From NCBI GenBank assembly GCA_022771205.1, contig JALFCF010000003.1:64269-128268 (forward strand): a stretch of DNA of 64,000 bases, in the 5' to 3' direction. Of the stretch, positions 1-9,891 are shown piece by piece. Positions within the stretch are counted from its first letter, which is position 1, and each line of letters opens with the position of its first letter. The notes under the pieces were generated by a model that ran no database searches, was not told where the DNA came from, and saw only the letters and a program-made list of their open reading frames with translations. The translations under genes and the position numbers were made by a program. Source of the DNA: Mycoplasmatota bacterium (GTDB lineage Bacteria > Bacillota_I > Bacilli_A > RF39 > UBA660).

Positions 1-688
1 CACGATAACTACTCATATCAACTTGAAAAATAAGTAGCGAAATCTTCATAAGAATAAAATAAAAAATAGTTCCTAAAAGAGTAATTAATAATGGAATCAA
101 TAAATCTTTCCAAATAAATTTATTATCAAAAATTCTTTTTATTGAATATAAAGCAATTAAAGTAACAGGAACTGCAAGATATGCTTGATATAAACTCAAA
201 GAAGTACAAATAAGAAAAATAGGAAGAAGATATTTAATAATCTTATTCTGACTATTAGCTAGCAAATAAATACTTAATACACCACATAAGAAAGCAAAAG
301 AATAAGGTAGTGCACAATAATGAAAAAGTAAAGTAGCAGAAACAATAGGACTACTACTGATTACTAACAAACTCAAAGTTTGTACAACTTTATTTTTAAT
401 AGTAAATAAATCTAAAAGTAAAACACTACTAATTCCAAATAAAATAATAGAAAGAAAAATCTCTAAATCTTTAAACACCATAAAACCTTTTAAAAGTCCA
501 AAAATATATAACCCGAATCTCCCTAAAGAAACTTCCCAACTATAACCATCATAATAATTAGCATTTAATAAAACATCAGCCGTTAAAATATCTTTTGTAA
601 ATAATGCCAGATGAATTAATATACTAGAAACAATAAAAAATAAAAGCATAAATCTATATTTTTCTATAAAATTATTTAATTTTTTCAT
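1..688 (-). CDS. Polytopic membrane protein, GtrII-like glucosyltransferase family (partial, runs off window start)
   Basis: Minus-strand frame open from ATG at 688 to the window edge; translates MKKLNNFIEKYRFMLLFFIVSS...NANYYDGYSWEVSLGRFGLYIFGLLKG... with many hydrophobic segments. Confidence 0.6.
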   Translation of the reverse strand, partial: MKKLNNFIEKYRFMLLFFIVSSILIHLALFTKDILTADVLLNANYYDGYSWEVSLGRFGLYIFGLLKGFMVFKDLEIFLSIILFGISSVLLLDLFTIKNKVVQTLSLLVISSSPIVSATLLFHYCALPYSFAFLCGVLSIYLLANSQNKIIKYLLPIFLICTSLSLYQAYLAVPVTLIALYSIKRIFDNKFIWKDLLIPLLITLLGTIFYFILMKISLLIFQVDMSSYR

Positions 689-774
689 AATATCACCATC
701 AACATTTTAACATAACTGATAAATATTATACAAATTATGGTATAATCAAAAGAGAAAATATAGAAGGAGTAAGT

Positions 775-1647
775 ATGAAAGAAATATTAAAGATTAGTCA
801 TTTAACAAAATATTATGATAAAACTCTAGCTGTAAATGATTTATCTTTATCGCTAGAAGAAGGAGAAATATTTGGTTTTATTGGGCCAAATGGAGCAGGT
901 AAATCAACAACTATTCGAGCAATTATGAATTTAATTACGAAGACCAAAGGTAAAATTTATTTAAATGGAGAAATACTAGATAAAAATAATATAAATCAAA
1001 AAGAATTAATTGGCTATCTACCTAGTGAAGTACATTTATATGATGATTTAACTGTGAAGGAAATGTTAGATTATCATGAATCATTCTATAAGAAAAATCT
1101 TACTAAACGAAGAAAAGAATTAGTAACTAGACTACAAATTGATGAAACTAAAAAAATAGAAGATTTATCACTTGGTAATTTAAAAAAGGTAGGTATTGTT
1201 TTAGCATTAATGCATGAACCAAAGATATTAATACTAGATGAAGCAACAAGTGGACTAGATCCAGTGATTCAAGAAGAGTTCTATAACTTATTAAAAGAAG
1301 AAAAAAAGAAAAAGACCACTATTTTTTATTCTACTCATATCTTAAGTGAAATATCCAAAATATGTGACCGTGTAGGCATGATAAAAAATGGAACTCTGAT
1401 AAAAATAGAAGAAGTTGCTGAACTTCAAAAAAAAGAATTATCTTTTATTACCATTACTTCATCAAACATAGATCAAATTATAGAAGAACTAAAGATTAAA
1501 CCAATATTAAAAACCAAAGATACCATAAAGTTTAAAAATGTAATAGAAATAAATAAATTATTAAAAATTCTTTCTAAAATAAAGATAGATAAGCTTTTAA
1601 TAGAACCAGCAAACATAGAAGATATATTTTTGCATTATTATAAGTAG
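775..1647 (+). CDS. ABC transporter ATP-binding protein
   Basis: Walker [10 protein letters not shown], signature LSLGNLKK, Walker [16 protein letters not shown] aaggag. Confidence 0.95.
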   Translation: MKEILKISHLTKYYDKTLAVNDLSLSLEEGEIFGFIGPNGAGKSTTIRAIMNLITKTKGKIYLNGEILDKNNINQKELIGYLPSEVHLYDDLTVKEMLDYHESFYKKNLTKRRKELVTRLQIDETKKIEDLSLGNLKKVGIVLALMHEPKILILDEATSGLDPVIQEEFYNLLKEEKKKKTTIFYSTHILSEISKICDRVGMIKNGTLIKIEEVAELQKKELSFITITSSNIDQIIEELKIKPILKTKDTIKFKNVIEINKLLKILSKIKIDKLLIEPANIEDIFLHYYK

Positions 1648-1655
1648 GTGATAAG

Positions 1656-2447
1656 ATGTTAAAAAGAGAGTTAAAAGTAAATTTTAAAAGTTTTATAATC
1701 TGGTTATTAGTATTAATAAGTTTATTTTTAGTTATATTTTTAATTTATCCATCTATTGTAAATGGTGATACTATGAAATCTTTAGATGATTTAATGAAGA
1801 TTTTCCCAAAAGAAATACTAGCAGCTTTTAATATGGATATATCATCTATTAGTAGTGCTTTTGGTTGGTATAAAACAGAGGGTTTTGTTTTTATTTTATT
1901 AATAACAGCTTGCTACAGTGGAATATTAGGTTCTAATATCTTACTAAAAGAAGAAAATGATAAAACTATTGAGTATTTAAATTCACTACCAGTAAGTAGA
2001 GAAAAAATAGTAATAACAAAAATGATTAGTGGACTAATCTATATAATTCTTTTGATATTAGGAATAGGTTTATTTAATTATATTGGTCTAACAATAAGTG
2101 GAGATATTGATAATAAATTATTTCTTTTGTTAAGTATAATACCATTATTTCCATCTCTTGTTGTATATTTTCTATGTTTTGCTTTATCCACATTTGCTAA
2201 AAAAACAAGAAAAATGTTAGGACCAACATTTGCTATTGTATTTATAAGCTACATACTATATATGTTTTCTAGTATTGCAGAAGAAGTTGAATTTCTAAAG
2301 TATTTTTCTATTTTCACTTTAGCAGATAGTCGTAATGTCATACAGTATATAAAAATAGAACCAATTACAGTAGCTATAACAATCTTGTTATCAGTTATGT
2401 TAATAGTAATATCTATTATTAGATATCATAAAAAAGAATTAATATAA
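1656..2447 (+). CDS. ABC-2 type transporter permease
   Basis: Polytopic membrane protein immediately downstream of ATPase; SLPVSREKIVITKM motif typical of ABC-2 permeases. Confidence 0.85.
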   Translation: MLKRELKVNFKSFIIWLLVLISLFLVIFLIYPSIVNGDTMKSLDDLMKIFPKEILAAFNMDISSISSAFGWYKTEGFVFILLITACYSGILGSNILLKEENDKTIEYLNSLPVSREKIVITKMISGLIYIILLILGIGLFNYIGLTISGDIDNKLFLLLSIIPLFPSLVVYFLCFALSTFAKKTRKMLGPTFAIVFISYILYMFSSIAEEVEFLKYFSIFTLADSRNVIQYIKIEPITVAITILLSVMLIVISIIRYHKKELI

Positions 2448-2484
2448 AAAGAAATCATAGGTACCTGATATGATTTCTTTTTTT
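2448..2484 (+). terminator. Rho-independent terminator
   Basis: AAAGAAATCATA-ggtacctga-TATGATTTCTTT followed by T-run. Confidence 0.75.
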
Positions 2485-2517
2485 GTCTATTTATATAATA
2501 TGATAGGAGGTGAAATA

Positions 2518-3525
2518 ATGTTAAAAGGAATTGATATTTCTAGATACCAAAATGGAATAAATATTAGTAATTTAGATATAGATTTTGTAATAGTAAAAAT
2601 AACCGAAGGAGTTGGTTATTCTGATCCTAATTATAAAGAGTTTTTAAATCAAGCGCTTAAAAGCAATAAAAAAATAGGACTATATCATTATGCAAGACCG
2701 GATTTAAATAATACTTCAGAAGATGAAGCTACATGGTTTGTATCAAAAGCAAAAGACTATATCAAACAAGCAATATTAGTACTAGATTGGGAAGTAGATA
2801 CCAATAAGACAGACTGGGCATATAATTTTTTAAAAACCGTATATGAAAAAACTAAAGTAAGACCAATTATTTATATGAGTGCATATCCTGCAAATACTTA
2901 TAATTGGACAAAAGTAGTAAATGGAAACTTTGGGCTTTGGATAGCAAGTTATGGTGCTAATACAGGGGCTCCAGGGGCACCACCAACTAATAAATACTGG
3001 CCGTTTTATATCTTATGGCAATATACTTCAAAAGGATATATTAATGGTTATTCTAAAAATTTAGACTTAAATTATTTTTACGGAGATAAAAATATATGGG
3101 ATAAATATGCAAACCCAGTAGGTGAAGTCTCACCACCATCAAAAAAATATGAAGTAGGAGATGTTGTAACTTTCAATTATTTATATAAAAATAGTTATGC
3201 TCAAGGAAAAGTATCCTCACTAGTACACAGTGGAACGATAACGAAAGTTATAAATGATAGACCAGCTCCATATTTAATCAATAGAGGAACTGGTTGGCTT
3301 TCTGATGATTTAATATTAACTGCTACAACAGATGAATTCACAATTGGAACAAAAGTAAAAACAACTAAAAAAGGGAATGCTTCATCAGATGGAACAAGTA
3401 ATACTGCTAAAAAGGGAATTGCAGGAACAATTACTAGAATAATGCCAAATGCTAAATACCCATATTTAGTATCAACAACAGTTCCAATGGGATGGTATAA
3501 ACAGGAAGCATTAGAAAAGATATAA
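2518..3525 (+). CDS. GH25-family lysozyme/muramidase with C-terminal SH3-like repeats
   Basis: GIDISRYQNGINI, ILVLDWEVD, LGLWIASY-type motifs; RBS aggaggtgaaat before ATG 2518 (track ORF starts earlier at 2470). Confidence 0.85.
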   Translation: MLKGIDISRYQNGINISNLDIDFVIVKITEGVGYSDPNYKEFLNQALKSNKKIGLYHYARPDLNNTSEDEATWFVSKAKDYIKQAILVLDWEVDTNKTDWAYNFLKTVYEKTKVRPIIYMSAYPANTYNWTKVVNGNFGLWIASYGANTGAPGAPPTNKYWPFYILWQYTSKGYINGYSKNLDLNYFYGDKNIWDKYANPVGEVSPPSKKYEVGDVVTFNYLYKNSYAQGKVSSLVHSGTITKVINDRPAPYLINRGTGWLSDDLILTATTDEFTIGTKVKTTKKGNASSDGTSNTAKKGIAGTITRIMPNAKYPYLVSTTVPMGWYKQEALEKI

Positions 3526-3584
3526 AACTCTTGAAATTTAGTAATATAGCATATATACTTATATATAATAAGAGAGGTTAGAGT

Positions 3585-4349
3585 ATGAAGAAAAATATTG
3601 TAATAGCAATTCTAATAATTGCTTTAGTAGGGGCAGTAGGTTATATTGGATATGATAAAGTATGGTCAGAAAAAAATCCAAAACAAACAAATGAAAAACA
3701 AAAAGAAATAGAAACAGAACCAAAAGAAGAAGTCTTAGAAACAACAGATCAAGTAGTTTTAAATGCCATGAACAAAATTAATTCAGCGTGGGGATATTAT
3801 TGTGGAACAGATTCAGTATATATGACAACAAAGAAAGTAACAGCAGCAGATATTTCTAATGATTTTGCATATGTGACAGTGATGAATAAGCTAGCAACAG
3901 ATACTAATTCACCTGTACCAGCATCAAGATTAGATAAAGCAATTGATGAAATTTTTGGAAAAGATTATCAATTTGAACATAAAAATTATAGTAGTTGCCC
4001 AATGTATTCATATGATGCAGCAACAGGAAACTATAATTTTGTTGGATCAGCATGTGGTGGTACATGTGGGCCAACTAATATAAAAGAAATAGTAAAAGCA
4101 ATCAAAAAAGATCAAACATTAGAAATTTATATAAGAGTTATTTTTTCTAATCCAGAAATAGCAGAAGGTGAGAGATATTCTTATTGTAAAGATTCTAATC
4201 TAGAACAAATAGTTGGATATCTATCATATGAAGATAGAATATATAATGAAGAACAAGTTACTGATTTAGTATCTAAAGGAAGTTTATATAAATTTACATT
4301 TAAACTAGAAGATGGTAATTATGTCTTTTATTCTTCTGAATTACAATAA
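3585..4349 (+). CDS. Membrane-anchored/secreted hypothetical protein with N-terminal TM segment
   Basis: MKKNIVIAILIIALVGAVGYIGY N-terminus; no family recognised. Confidence 0.6.
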   Translation: MKKNIVIAILIIALVGAVGYIGYDKVWSEKNPKQTNEKQKEIETEPKEEVLETTDQVVLNAMNKINSAWGYYCGTDSVYMTTKKVTAADISNDFAYVTVMNKLATDTNSPVPASRLDKAIDEIFGKDYQFEHKNYSSCPMYSYDAATGNYNFVGSACGGTCGPTNIKEIVKAIKKDQTLEIYIRVIFSNPEIAEGERYSYCKDSNLEQIVGYLSYEDRIYNEEQVTDLVSKGSLYKFTFKLEDGNYVFYSSELQ

Positions 4350-4374
4350 GCCTATATTTTATAGGCTTTTTTAA
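4348..4374 (+). terminator. Rho-independent terminator
   Basis: AAGCCTAT attttt ATAGGCTT + T-run. Confidence 0.75.
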
Positions 4375-4401
4375 TGCTATAATAAAAAAGAGGTGATAAA
4401 G

Positions 4402-5280
4402 TTGATACTTATGATAAGTGGTAGAACTGATATTGTAGCTTTTTACACTCCTTGGCTAATAAATAGATACCAAGAAGGGTATGTAGATGTAAGAAATCCA
4501 TTTAATAAAAAAATGATAAGTAGAATTAATTTTAATGATGTAGAAGCAATTATGTTTTGTACCAAAAATCCAAAACCAATCCTACCATATCTAAAAGATA
4601 TAAAAAAACCCAAATTATTTTATATAACTTTAACACCATACTTAAAAGATATAGAACCAAATTTACCAGCAAAAAAAGAAATCATTAATTCTATCAGAGA
4701 AGTAAGTAACATAGTAGGAAAAGAATTTACATATGTACGATATGATCCCATATTTATTAATGATAAGTATACAATAGAGTATCACATAAAAATGTTTGAT
4801 AGAATGTGTAAAGAATTACATGGATATATTAAGCATGTTATTATATCTTTTTTAGACGATTATAAAAATGTAAGAAAAAATATAAAAGTTATTAATCCTA
4901 AATCTCTAACAAAAGAAGATTATAAAAAAATAGGAGAGAGCTTTTCTAATATTGCTACAAAATACAATATGACGGTCCAAACATGTTATGAAGAAGAAAA
5001 TTTATTAGAATATGGATTTATAAAAGGAGAATGTTTATCTCGTGAACTAGCTTGGAAGCTAACAGGAAAAACAAATTTTAAAAAATGGAAAGCAAGACAT
5101 TGCGATTGTGTAGAAATGGTAGATATAGGAGCATATAATACTTGTAGTCACTTTTGTAAATATTGCTATGCTAACTATGATGAAAAAGAAGTAGAAAAGA
5201 ATAAAAAAATGCACAATCCAGCTTCATCATTACTAATTGGTAATATAGAAAAAGATGATATTATTAAACAGAGAAAATAA
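4402..5280 (+). CDS. DUF1848 family protein
   Basis: ISGRTDIVAFYTPWLINR...CSHFCKYCYANYD cysteine cluster; RBS gaggtg before TTG 4402 (track ORF uses GTG 4393). Confidence 0.8.
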   Translation: MILMISGRTDIVAFYTPWLINRYQEGYVDVRNPFNKKMISRINFNDVEAIMFCTKNPKPILPYLKDIKKPKLFYITLTPYLKDIEPNLPAKKEIINSIREVSNIVGKEFTYVRYDPIFINDKYTIEYHIKMFDRMCKELHGYIKHVIISFLDDYKNVRKNIKVINPKSLTKEDYKKIGESFSNIATKYNMTVQTCYEEENLLEYGFIKGECLSRELAWKLTGKTNFKKWKARHCDCVEMVDIGAYNTCSHFCKYCYANYDEKEVEKNKKMHNPASSLLIGNIEKDDIIKQRK

Positions 5281-5325
5281 AGCTTTAAAAAAAATACTTT
5301 TTTTGTTAAAATATAGGTGGTGATG

Positions 5326-5556
5326 AAAATGTCAGATGAAGAATTAAAAAAAGAACTAGATAAGGCGGCGGGGAACAACCTAATAGAAGGACATGAAATT
5401 ACGGACGAAGAGAAAAGTTTAATATATAGAATTTATCAAAAATATAAAGGTAATTATGGTGAAAAAGCAATTGATTCTTTATTATATGGTGTGGCAGTAG
5501 GTATAGAAGATATGAATAAGCAAGAGGCAACTACATATGGCAAACGTAAAAAGTAG
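5326..5556 (+). CDS. Fic-associated antitoxin, VbhA-like
   Basis: Small acidic protein with NNLIEGHEITDEEKSL motif, overlapping a downstream Fic gene. Confidence 0.7.
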   Translation, partial: KMSDEELKKELDKAAGNNLIEGHEITDEEKSLIYRIYQKYKGNYGEKAIDSLLYGVAVGIEDMNKQEATTYGKRKK

Positions 5557-6217
5557 ACTAGATGAAGCTTTGACTGAACAATCAAAGTATTGTTATCCAA
5601 ATACTGATGTTTTGATAAATAAATTAGGAATAACAAATCAAGAAGATTTAGATATGGCAGAAAGAAGAATAACAACTCTTATGTTGATGGATTTACAAAC
5701 TACACCATTACCTAAGCCAGGAACTTTTTTTACTCCAGAATATTATTTTAGTTTACATAAAAAAATATTTGAACACATCTATTCTTTTGCTGGAGAAACT
5801 AGAAATGAAAATATCACAAAAGGAAATACGCCATTTTGTAGACCAGAATATTTGTATTCATATATGCGTCAGACTTTTGATGATTTAGCTCACAAACTTG
5901 TAAAAATAAAAGATAAAGAAGATATTTTAGATTGGTTAGCATATAGTTATGGGGAATTAAATATTATCCATCCCTTTAGAGAAGGAAATGGACGTGTTGC
6001 TAGGGAATATTTAAGACAAGCAGTAGAAATGATGAATCAACATTTAGGGTTTAATTATGAATTAAATTTATCATCTGTAACCGAAAAAGATAGTGCTGAT
6101 TTTATGAATGCTTCTATTTTTAGTGCAATGACAGGAAATAATTCTAAATTAAAAGATTTTTTTAGAACTACATTACATGAAAAAACCGATGTAAATTTAG
6201 CGAAAAAAGAAAGATAA
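5537..6217 (+). CDS. Fic/DOC family AMPylase-type toxin
   Basis: Canonical Fic motif HPFREGNGRVAREYLRQ; overlaps the VbhA-like ORF by 20 bp. Confidence 0.93.
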   Translation: MANVKSRLDEALTEQSKYCYPNTDVLINKLGITNQEDLDMAERRITTLMLMDLQTTPLPKPGTFFTPEYYFSLHKKIFEHIYSFAGETRNENITKGNTPFCRPEYLYSYMRQTFDDLAHKLVKIKDKEDILDWLAYSYGELNIIHPFREGNGRVAREYLRQAVEMMNQHLGFNYELNLSSVTEKDSADFMNASIFSAMTGNNSKLKDFFRTTLHEKTDVNLAKKER

Positions 6218-6266
6218 TTCTTTCTTTTTTTTTGAATTTGTTGTAAAATAAACTTGTTACCGATAT

Positions 6267-6341
6267 TGCCCTATAGCCAAGCGGTAAGGCAGTGCGCTCT
6301 GACCGCACGATGCGTTAGTTCGAATCTAACTAGGGCAACCA
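6267..6341 (+). tRNA. tRNA-Gln (anticodon CTG)
   Basis: Acceptor TGCCCTA/TAGGGCA, anticodon stem GTGCG-CTCTGAC-CGCAC, T-arm GTTCGAATC, encoded CCA. Confidence 0.93.
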
Positions 6342-6350
6342 AGATTATTA

Positions 6351-6377
6351 CTCTTGTTGATTAACAAGAGTTTTTTT
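6351..6377 (+). terminator. Rho-independent terminator after tRNA-Gln
   Basis: CTCTTGTT gatt AACAAGAG + T7. Confidence 0.75.
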
Positions 6378-6434
6378 GACATTTAAAGAAAAATATGTTA
6401 TAATATAACAAATTTAAAAGGGGGGGTATACTTC

Positions 6435-8573
6435 ATGAATAATCGTTTGATCAGCAGTATTATACATGATGATCGCTATACGTATCCTGAAGTAACAGTT
6501 ACAAGAGAAGATAGAGATAATAGTAATTTAGGAAATACATTTGGAACATTATTTTATACAATAAAATACAATGCTAATGTAACTGAAGAAAATAGTAGAA
6601 ATTTATTTTTAGAATTATTAAAAAATAATATTATAAATATATCTCTAAATATTGATGCTAGATTTTTAACTGATGAGATAATTGATGAATTAAATAAGGC
6701 AAAATACTTAAGTGCCATAAGAATTGTTAATGAAGGGTATAAAGTTAACAATGATTTATTAGAGAAACTTGCACCTCATATTTTGGTATATGCTGACGAA
6801 AAGGAAGATAATCTAAAAGAAGAATACCAAGATAGAATAACATTACAACATGGTGTATATAAATGTAGTGTGGGTTCAAGTGAAAGAGAATTAATTTTTT
6901 CATATTTTTTAAATCATGATCCAAGTGATGAAGAATTAGAAATGCTTGTTCAAGAAGTTAATAATAACATACCAGAAAAAAAGGCAGAAATTAATTATAG
7001 ATGTTATAATCCAAAAGAATATAAAAAATTAATTGAACGTTTAAAGAATCATGGCCTACGTGAAGAGGTAGCTATAAGTTTTTTAGGAAATCCATTATAT
7101 GATGATACAACATCTTTTAAAGATATTGATAAAATTTCGAAAAATCCAATTAAGATAGTTTATAACACTTGTCAAGATATGGTAGAAATGTATGAAAAAG
7201 AACCATATGAAACAAATAACCAACACCGTTCAGAAATAGAAGGTGGTGGAGTAACAACACCAGAATCATATCAAGGATTATTAGAAATATTAGATGAGCA
7301 ACAACGCCATATAGAAGAGATGGAATATTCACCACTAGAAGCCACAGTTTATATATATCGTTATTTACAACAAAACTATGCCTATGATCCAGATTACGAA
7401 ACAACAGATGCTATTAACACACTTAGAAATAGACAATTAGATTTATTTGCTGGAAAAACGACCTTAGTGTGTGCAGGATATGCCACTTTATTTTCGGCTT
7501 TGATGAGAAGATGTGATATACCGTTATTTAGATATTCAACAGAAGCACATTGTAGAAATATAGGAAGAATAAAAGATAAAAAATATGACGTAGATAACAT
7601 CTGTGTATTTGATGCAACATTCGATGGATCTAGAATAGATGAAAATGGAAAGTTTCAAGAAAGTAATTCGTTCAAATATTTTATGTTATCACCAGAAGAA
7701 ACAGCTAATTATGACCCATTCATCACAATACCTACAAGTTTAGCAATAGATTATGAAAAAACAGGAGAACGGGCAGGTATATCTAGTGAGTTAAAAGATA
7801 TGTTAGGTTTCTTATCTAATGATAGTTATGAACGACACTTAGATTCAAATTATTGCCCTGATGGATATGCTATTAGAATGTTAGAATTAATGGGATTAGA
7901 ACCAAAGTATACTAGTTATAGTGAATATAGAAATTTCATAAAAGAACTAAATAATACTTCTATATTCGATGAAATTAGTACTTCTACCATAGCAAAAGCA
8001 TACGTAAATGTACTAATGAAAGAAAAGATACTTCCCAAAGATTTATCAGAATTAGATATTGATTTCCGAGAAATGGATACAAGTCTAGACTTACTTAAAG
8101 ATAGAATGTCAAGACAAGAAGACTATCTTGGGCTATTTAGAACAATTAGACTTAATGATAATGAAAGAGAAATATTAGTTTCTTGCTATCCACACAACAA
8201 TACTAGAAAAATTGAAGAATTTGAAACAAAACAAAAAGAAAAAGATGATACGACAAAAGAAGAAAACAAAACAGGTACAAAAGAAAAAACAACATATCAT
8301 TTGACAAAAGATGAAATTATACAAGACTTACCAATAAACTCAAAAGAAAAAGATAGAGATTATAATGGAATGTCTAATGAAGAAATAAGAAATTCTCAAA
8401 TTAAATTAGGATTTATTTCAGAAGAAATGAAAAATAACACAACATATCATTTAACAAGAAATGAAATTATACAAGATTTGCCAATTTATTCTACACAAGA
8501 AACAAGATATAAAGGTATTATGACAGATGCCGAAATAGAAGAATCAAAAGAAAAAATAAAAATAAAACGATAA
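6435..8573 (+). CDS. Transglutaminase-like domain protein with duplicated C-terminal motif
   Basis: TLVCAGYATLFSALMRR ... STEAHCRNIG ... ICVFDATFDGS gives a Cys-His-Asp triad pattern; two TTYHLT..EIIQDLPI copies at the C-terminus. Confidence 0.7.
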   Translation: MNNRLISSIIHDDRYTYPEVTVTREDRDNSNLGNTFGTLFYTIKYNANVTEENSRNLFLELLKNNIINISLNIDARFLTDEIIDELNKAKYLSAIRIVNEGYKVNNDLLEKLAPHILVYADEKEDNLKEEYQDRITLQHGVYKCSVGSSERELIFSYFLNHDPSDEELEMLVQEVNNNIPEKKAEINYRCYNPKEYKKLIERLKNHGLREEVAISFLGNPLYDDTTSFKDIDKISKNPIKIVYNTCQDMVEMYEKEPYETNNQHRSEIEGGGVTTPESYQGLLEILDEQQRHIEEMEYSPLEATVYIYRYLQQNYAYDPDYETTDAINTLRNRQLDLFAGKTTLVCAGYATLFSALMRRCDIPLFRYSTEAHCRNIGRIKDKKYDVDNICVFDATFDGSRIDENGKFQESNSFKYFMLSPEETANYDPFITIPTSLAIDYEKTGERAGISSELKDMLGFLSNDSYERHLDSNYCPDGYAIRMLELMGLEPKYTSYSEYRNFIKELNNTSIFDEISTSTIAKAYVNVLMKEKILPKDLSELDIDFREMDTSLDLLKDRMSRQEDYLGLFRTIRLNDNEREILVSCYPHNNTRKIEEFETKQKEKDDTTKEENKTGTKEKTTYHLTKDEIIQDLPINSKEKDRDYNGMSNEEIRNSQIKLGFISEEMKNNTTYHLTRNEIIQDLPIYSTQETRYKGIMTDAEIEESKEKIKIKR

Positions 8574-8598
8574 AAACTACAATTCTGTAGTTTTTTTT
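8572..8598 (+). terminator. Rho-independent terminator
   Basis: AAACTACA attc TGTAGTTT + T-run. Confidence 0.7.
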
Positions 8599-8686
8599 AT
8601 AATATATTTTGTATATTTATAATCTTTCATTTTTTTATGAAACCATATAATACTATGACTTATAAATAAGAAAGGAAGAATACAAC

Positions 8687-9619
8687 ATGAAAAAAAATAA
8701 AAAATATATAGGAAAAGATGGAATAGAATTTTTTATGTGTCCATTTACAGATATGTATATAATAGCTGGAGTACAAGGAAATGGAAATAAACTACATTTA
8801 GGAACCATGGCAAATGATATTAGAGGATTACAATCAGGAATAAGATATGACTATTATGCACCCTGCAAAATGAAATGTTTAAGAATATATCCAGAAAGTG
8901 GGCAGTCAATGTGGCAATCAGTGAATAAGACTAGATTATGCAACAATAATGATAGCTCATGATGATAGCTTAGATTGTTATGTAGGTCAAATAATAGAGC
9001 AAGGTAGTAAATGGGCCAACATGGGAACAAAAGGAAATGCAACAGGAGTTCATTGCCATATTCAAATATCCCAAAGTAAAGATGCAACTTGGAAGAAGAA
9101 TAGTTATGGCAATTATTGCTTCAATAATGAATATGATACAGATGCGTGCTATTTTGTCGATGATACCAATATCATTAATGGACTAAGAGGAAACTGGAAG
9201 AAAACAACAGATGTAAAATTAGAAACTCCTCCAATACCTACAGATAAAAAAGTCAATCAAATCTTATTTAAAGGCAGTAAAGTAAAATTTAATGGCGTTT
9301 TTAAAGTTGATATTATAAAAAGTCCAATTGCTAGTAATTTATTTGGTTGTACAAAAATAACAGGTTGTACATTCCAAGACTATAAGGCAGGAAGGGCTAA
9401 GGATTATCATTGGATACCAACTAAACCATTTATAGAATGTGATAAAAATGGAACAATTACCAAAGATCAAAAATTAATAGGTGGTACTAGTTATGTAAAA
9501 ACGATACTATATATACAGTAGAAGAAGTTGATAGTAAAACAAACTCTGCCAAACTAAATATAAATGGAAAAGCAGTTTGGGTATTTTCAAACTGCTTATA
9601 TGAAATCTCTAATTCATAA
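8687..9619 (+). pseudogene. M23-type peptidase / phage-endolysin-like gene, two frameshifts
   Basis: Track ORFs 8687-8962 and 8949-9521 plus a tail (NDTIYTVEEVDSKTNSAKLNINGKAVWVFSNCLYEISNS) are parts of one protein in shifted frames; MGTKGNATGVHCHIQIS resembles the M23 HxH region. Confidence 0.8.
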
Positions 9620-9641
9620 TAAATAAAAGTGGAGGTGTTTT

Positions 9642-9809
9642 ATGAAAAGTGTCTGGACAAATTTAAAACCATTTATAACTGTAATAATGACTTTTGCTTT
9701 AGTTGCTTTACTTTTTGTACCAATTACTATAAATAAAGAAGTATTGATGTTATTTAGCACATCTTATGGAGCAATGATTACCTATTTTTTTACAGAACAT
9801 AAAGAATAA
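9642..9809 (+). CDS. Small holin-like membrane protein (55 aa)
   Basis: MKSVWTNLKPFITVIMTFALVALLFVPITINKEVLMLFSTSYGAMITYFFTEHKE; RBS ggaggtg; directly after the lysin-like pseudogene. Not in the supplied ORF track. Confidence 0.65.
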   Translation: MKSVWTNLKPFITVIMTFALVALLFVPITINKEVLMLFSTSYGAMITYFFTEHKE

Positions 9810-9891
9810 AAGAACTCTTTATAAAAGTTCTTTTTCTTGATTTTTATAGTAATTTAGTTTATTATTAAATAGAAATAAATGAGGTGAGACT

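Noticed and set aside
3559-3744. Minus-strand ORF antisense to the 3585-4349 gene, and similar antisense ORFs (e.g. 5175-5378, 6554-6751, 7150-7404, 22538-22732, 34986-35501, 39278-39932, 58440-58664)
   Set aside because: Overlap well-supported plus-strand genes, have low-complexity Phe/Leu/Ser/Ile composition typical of AT-rich antisense frames, and lack convincing RBS or motifs.
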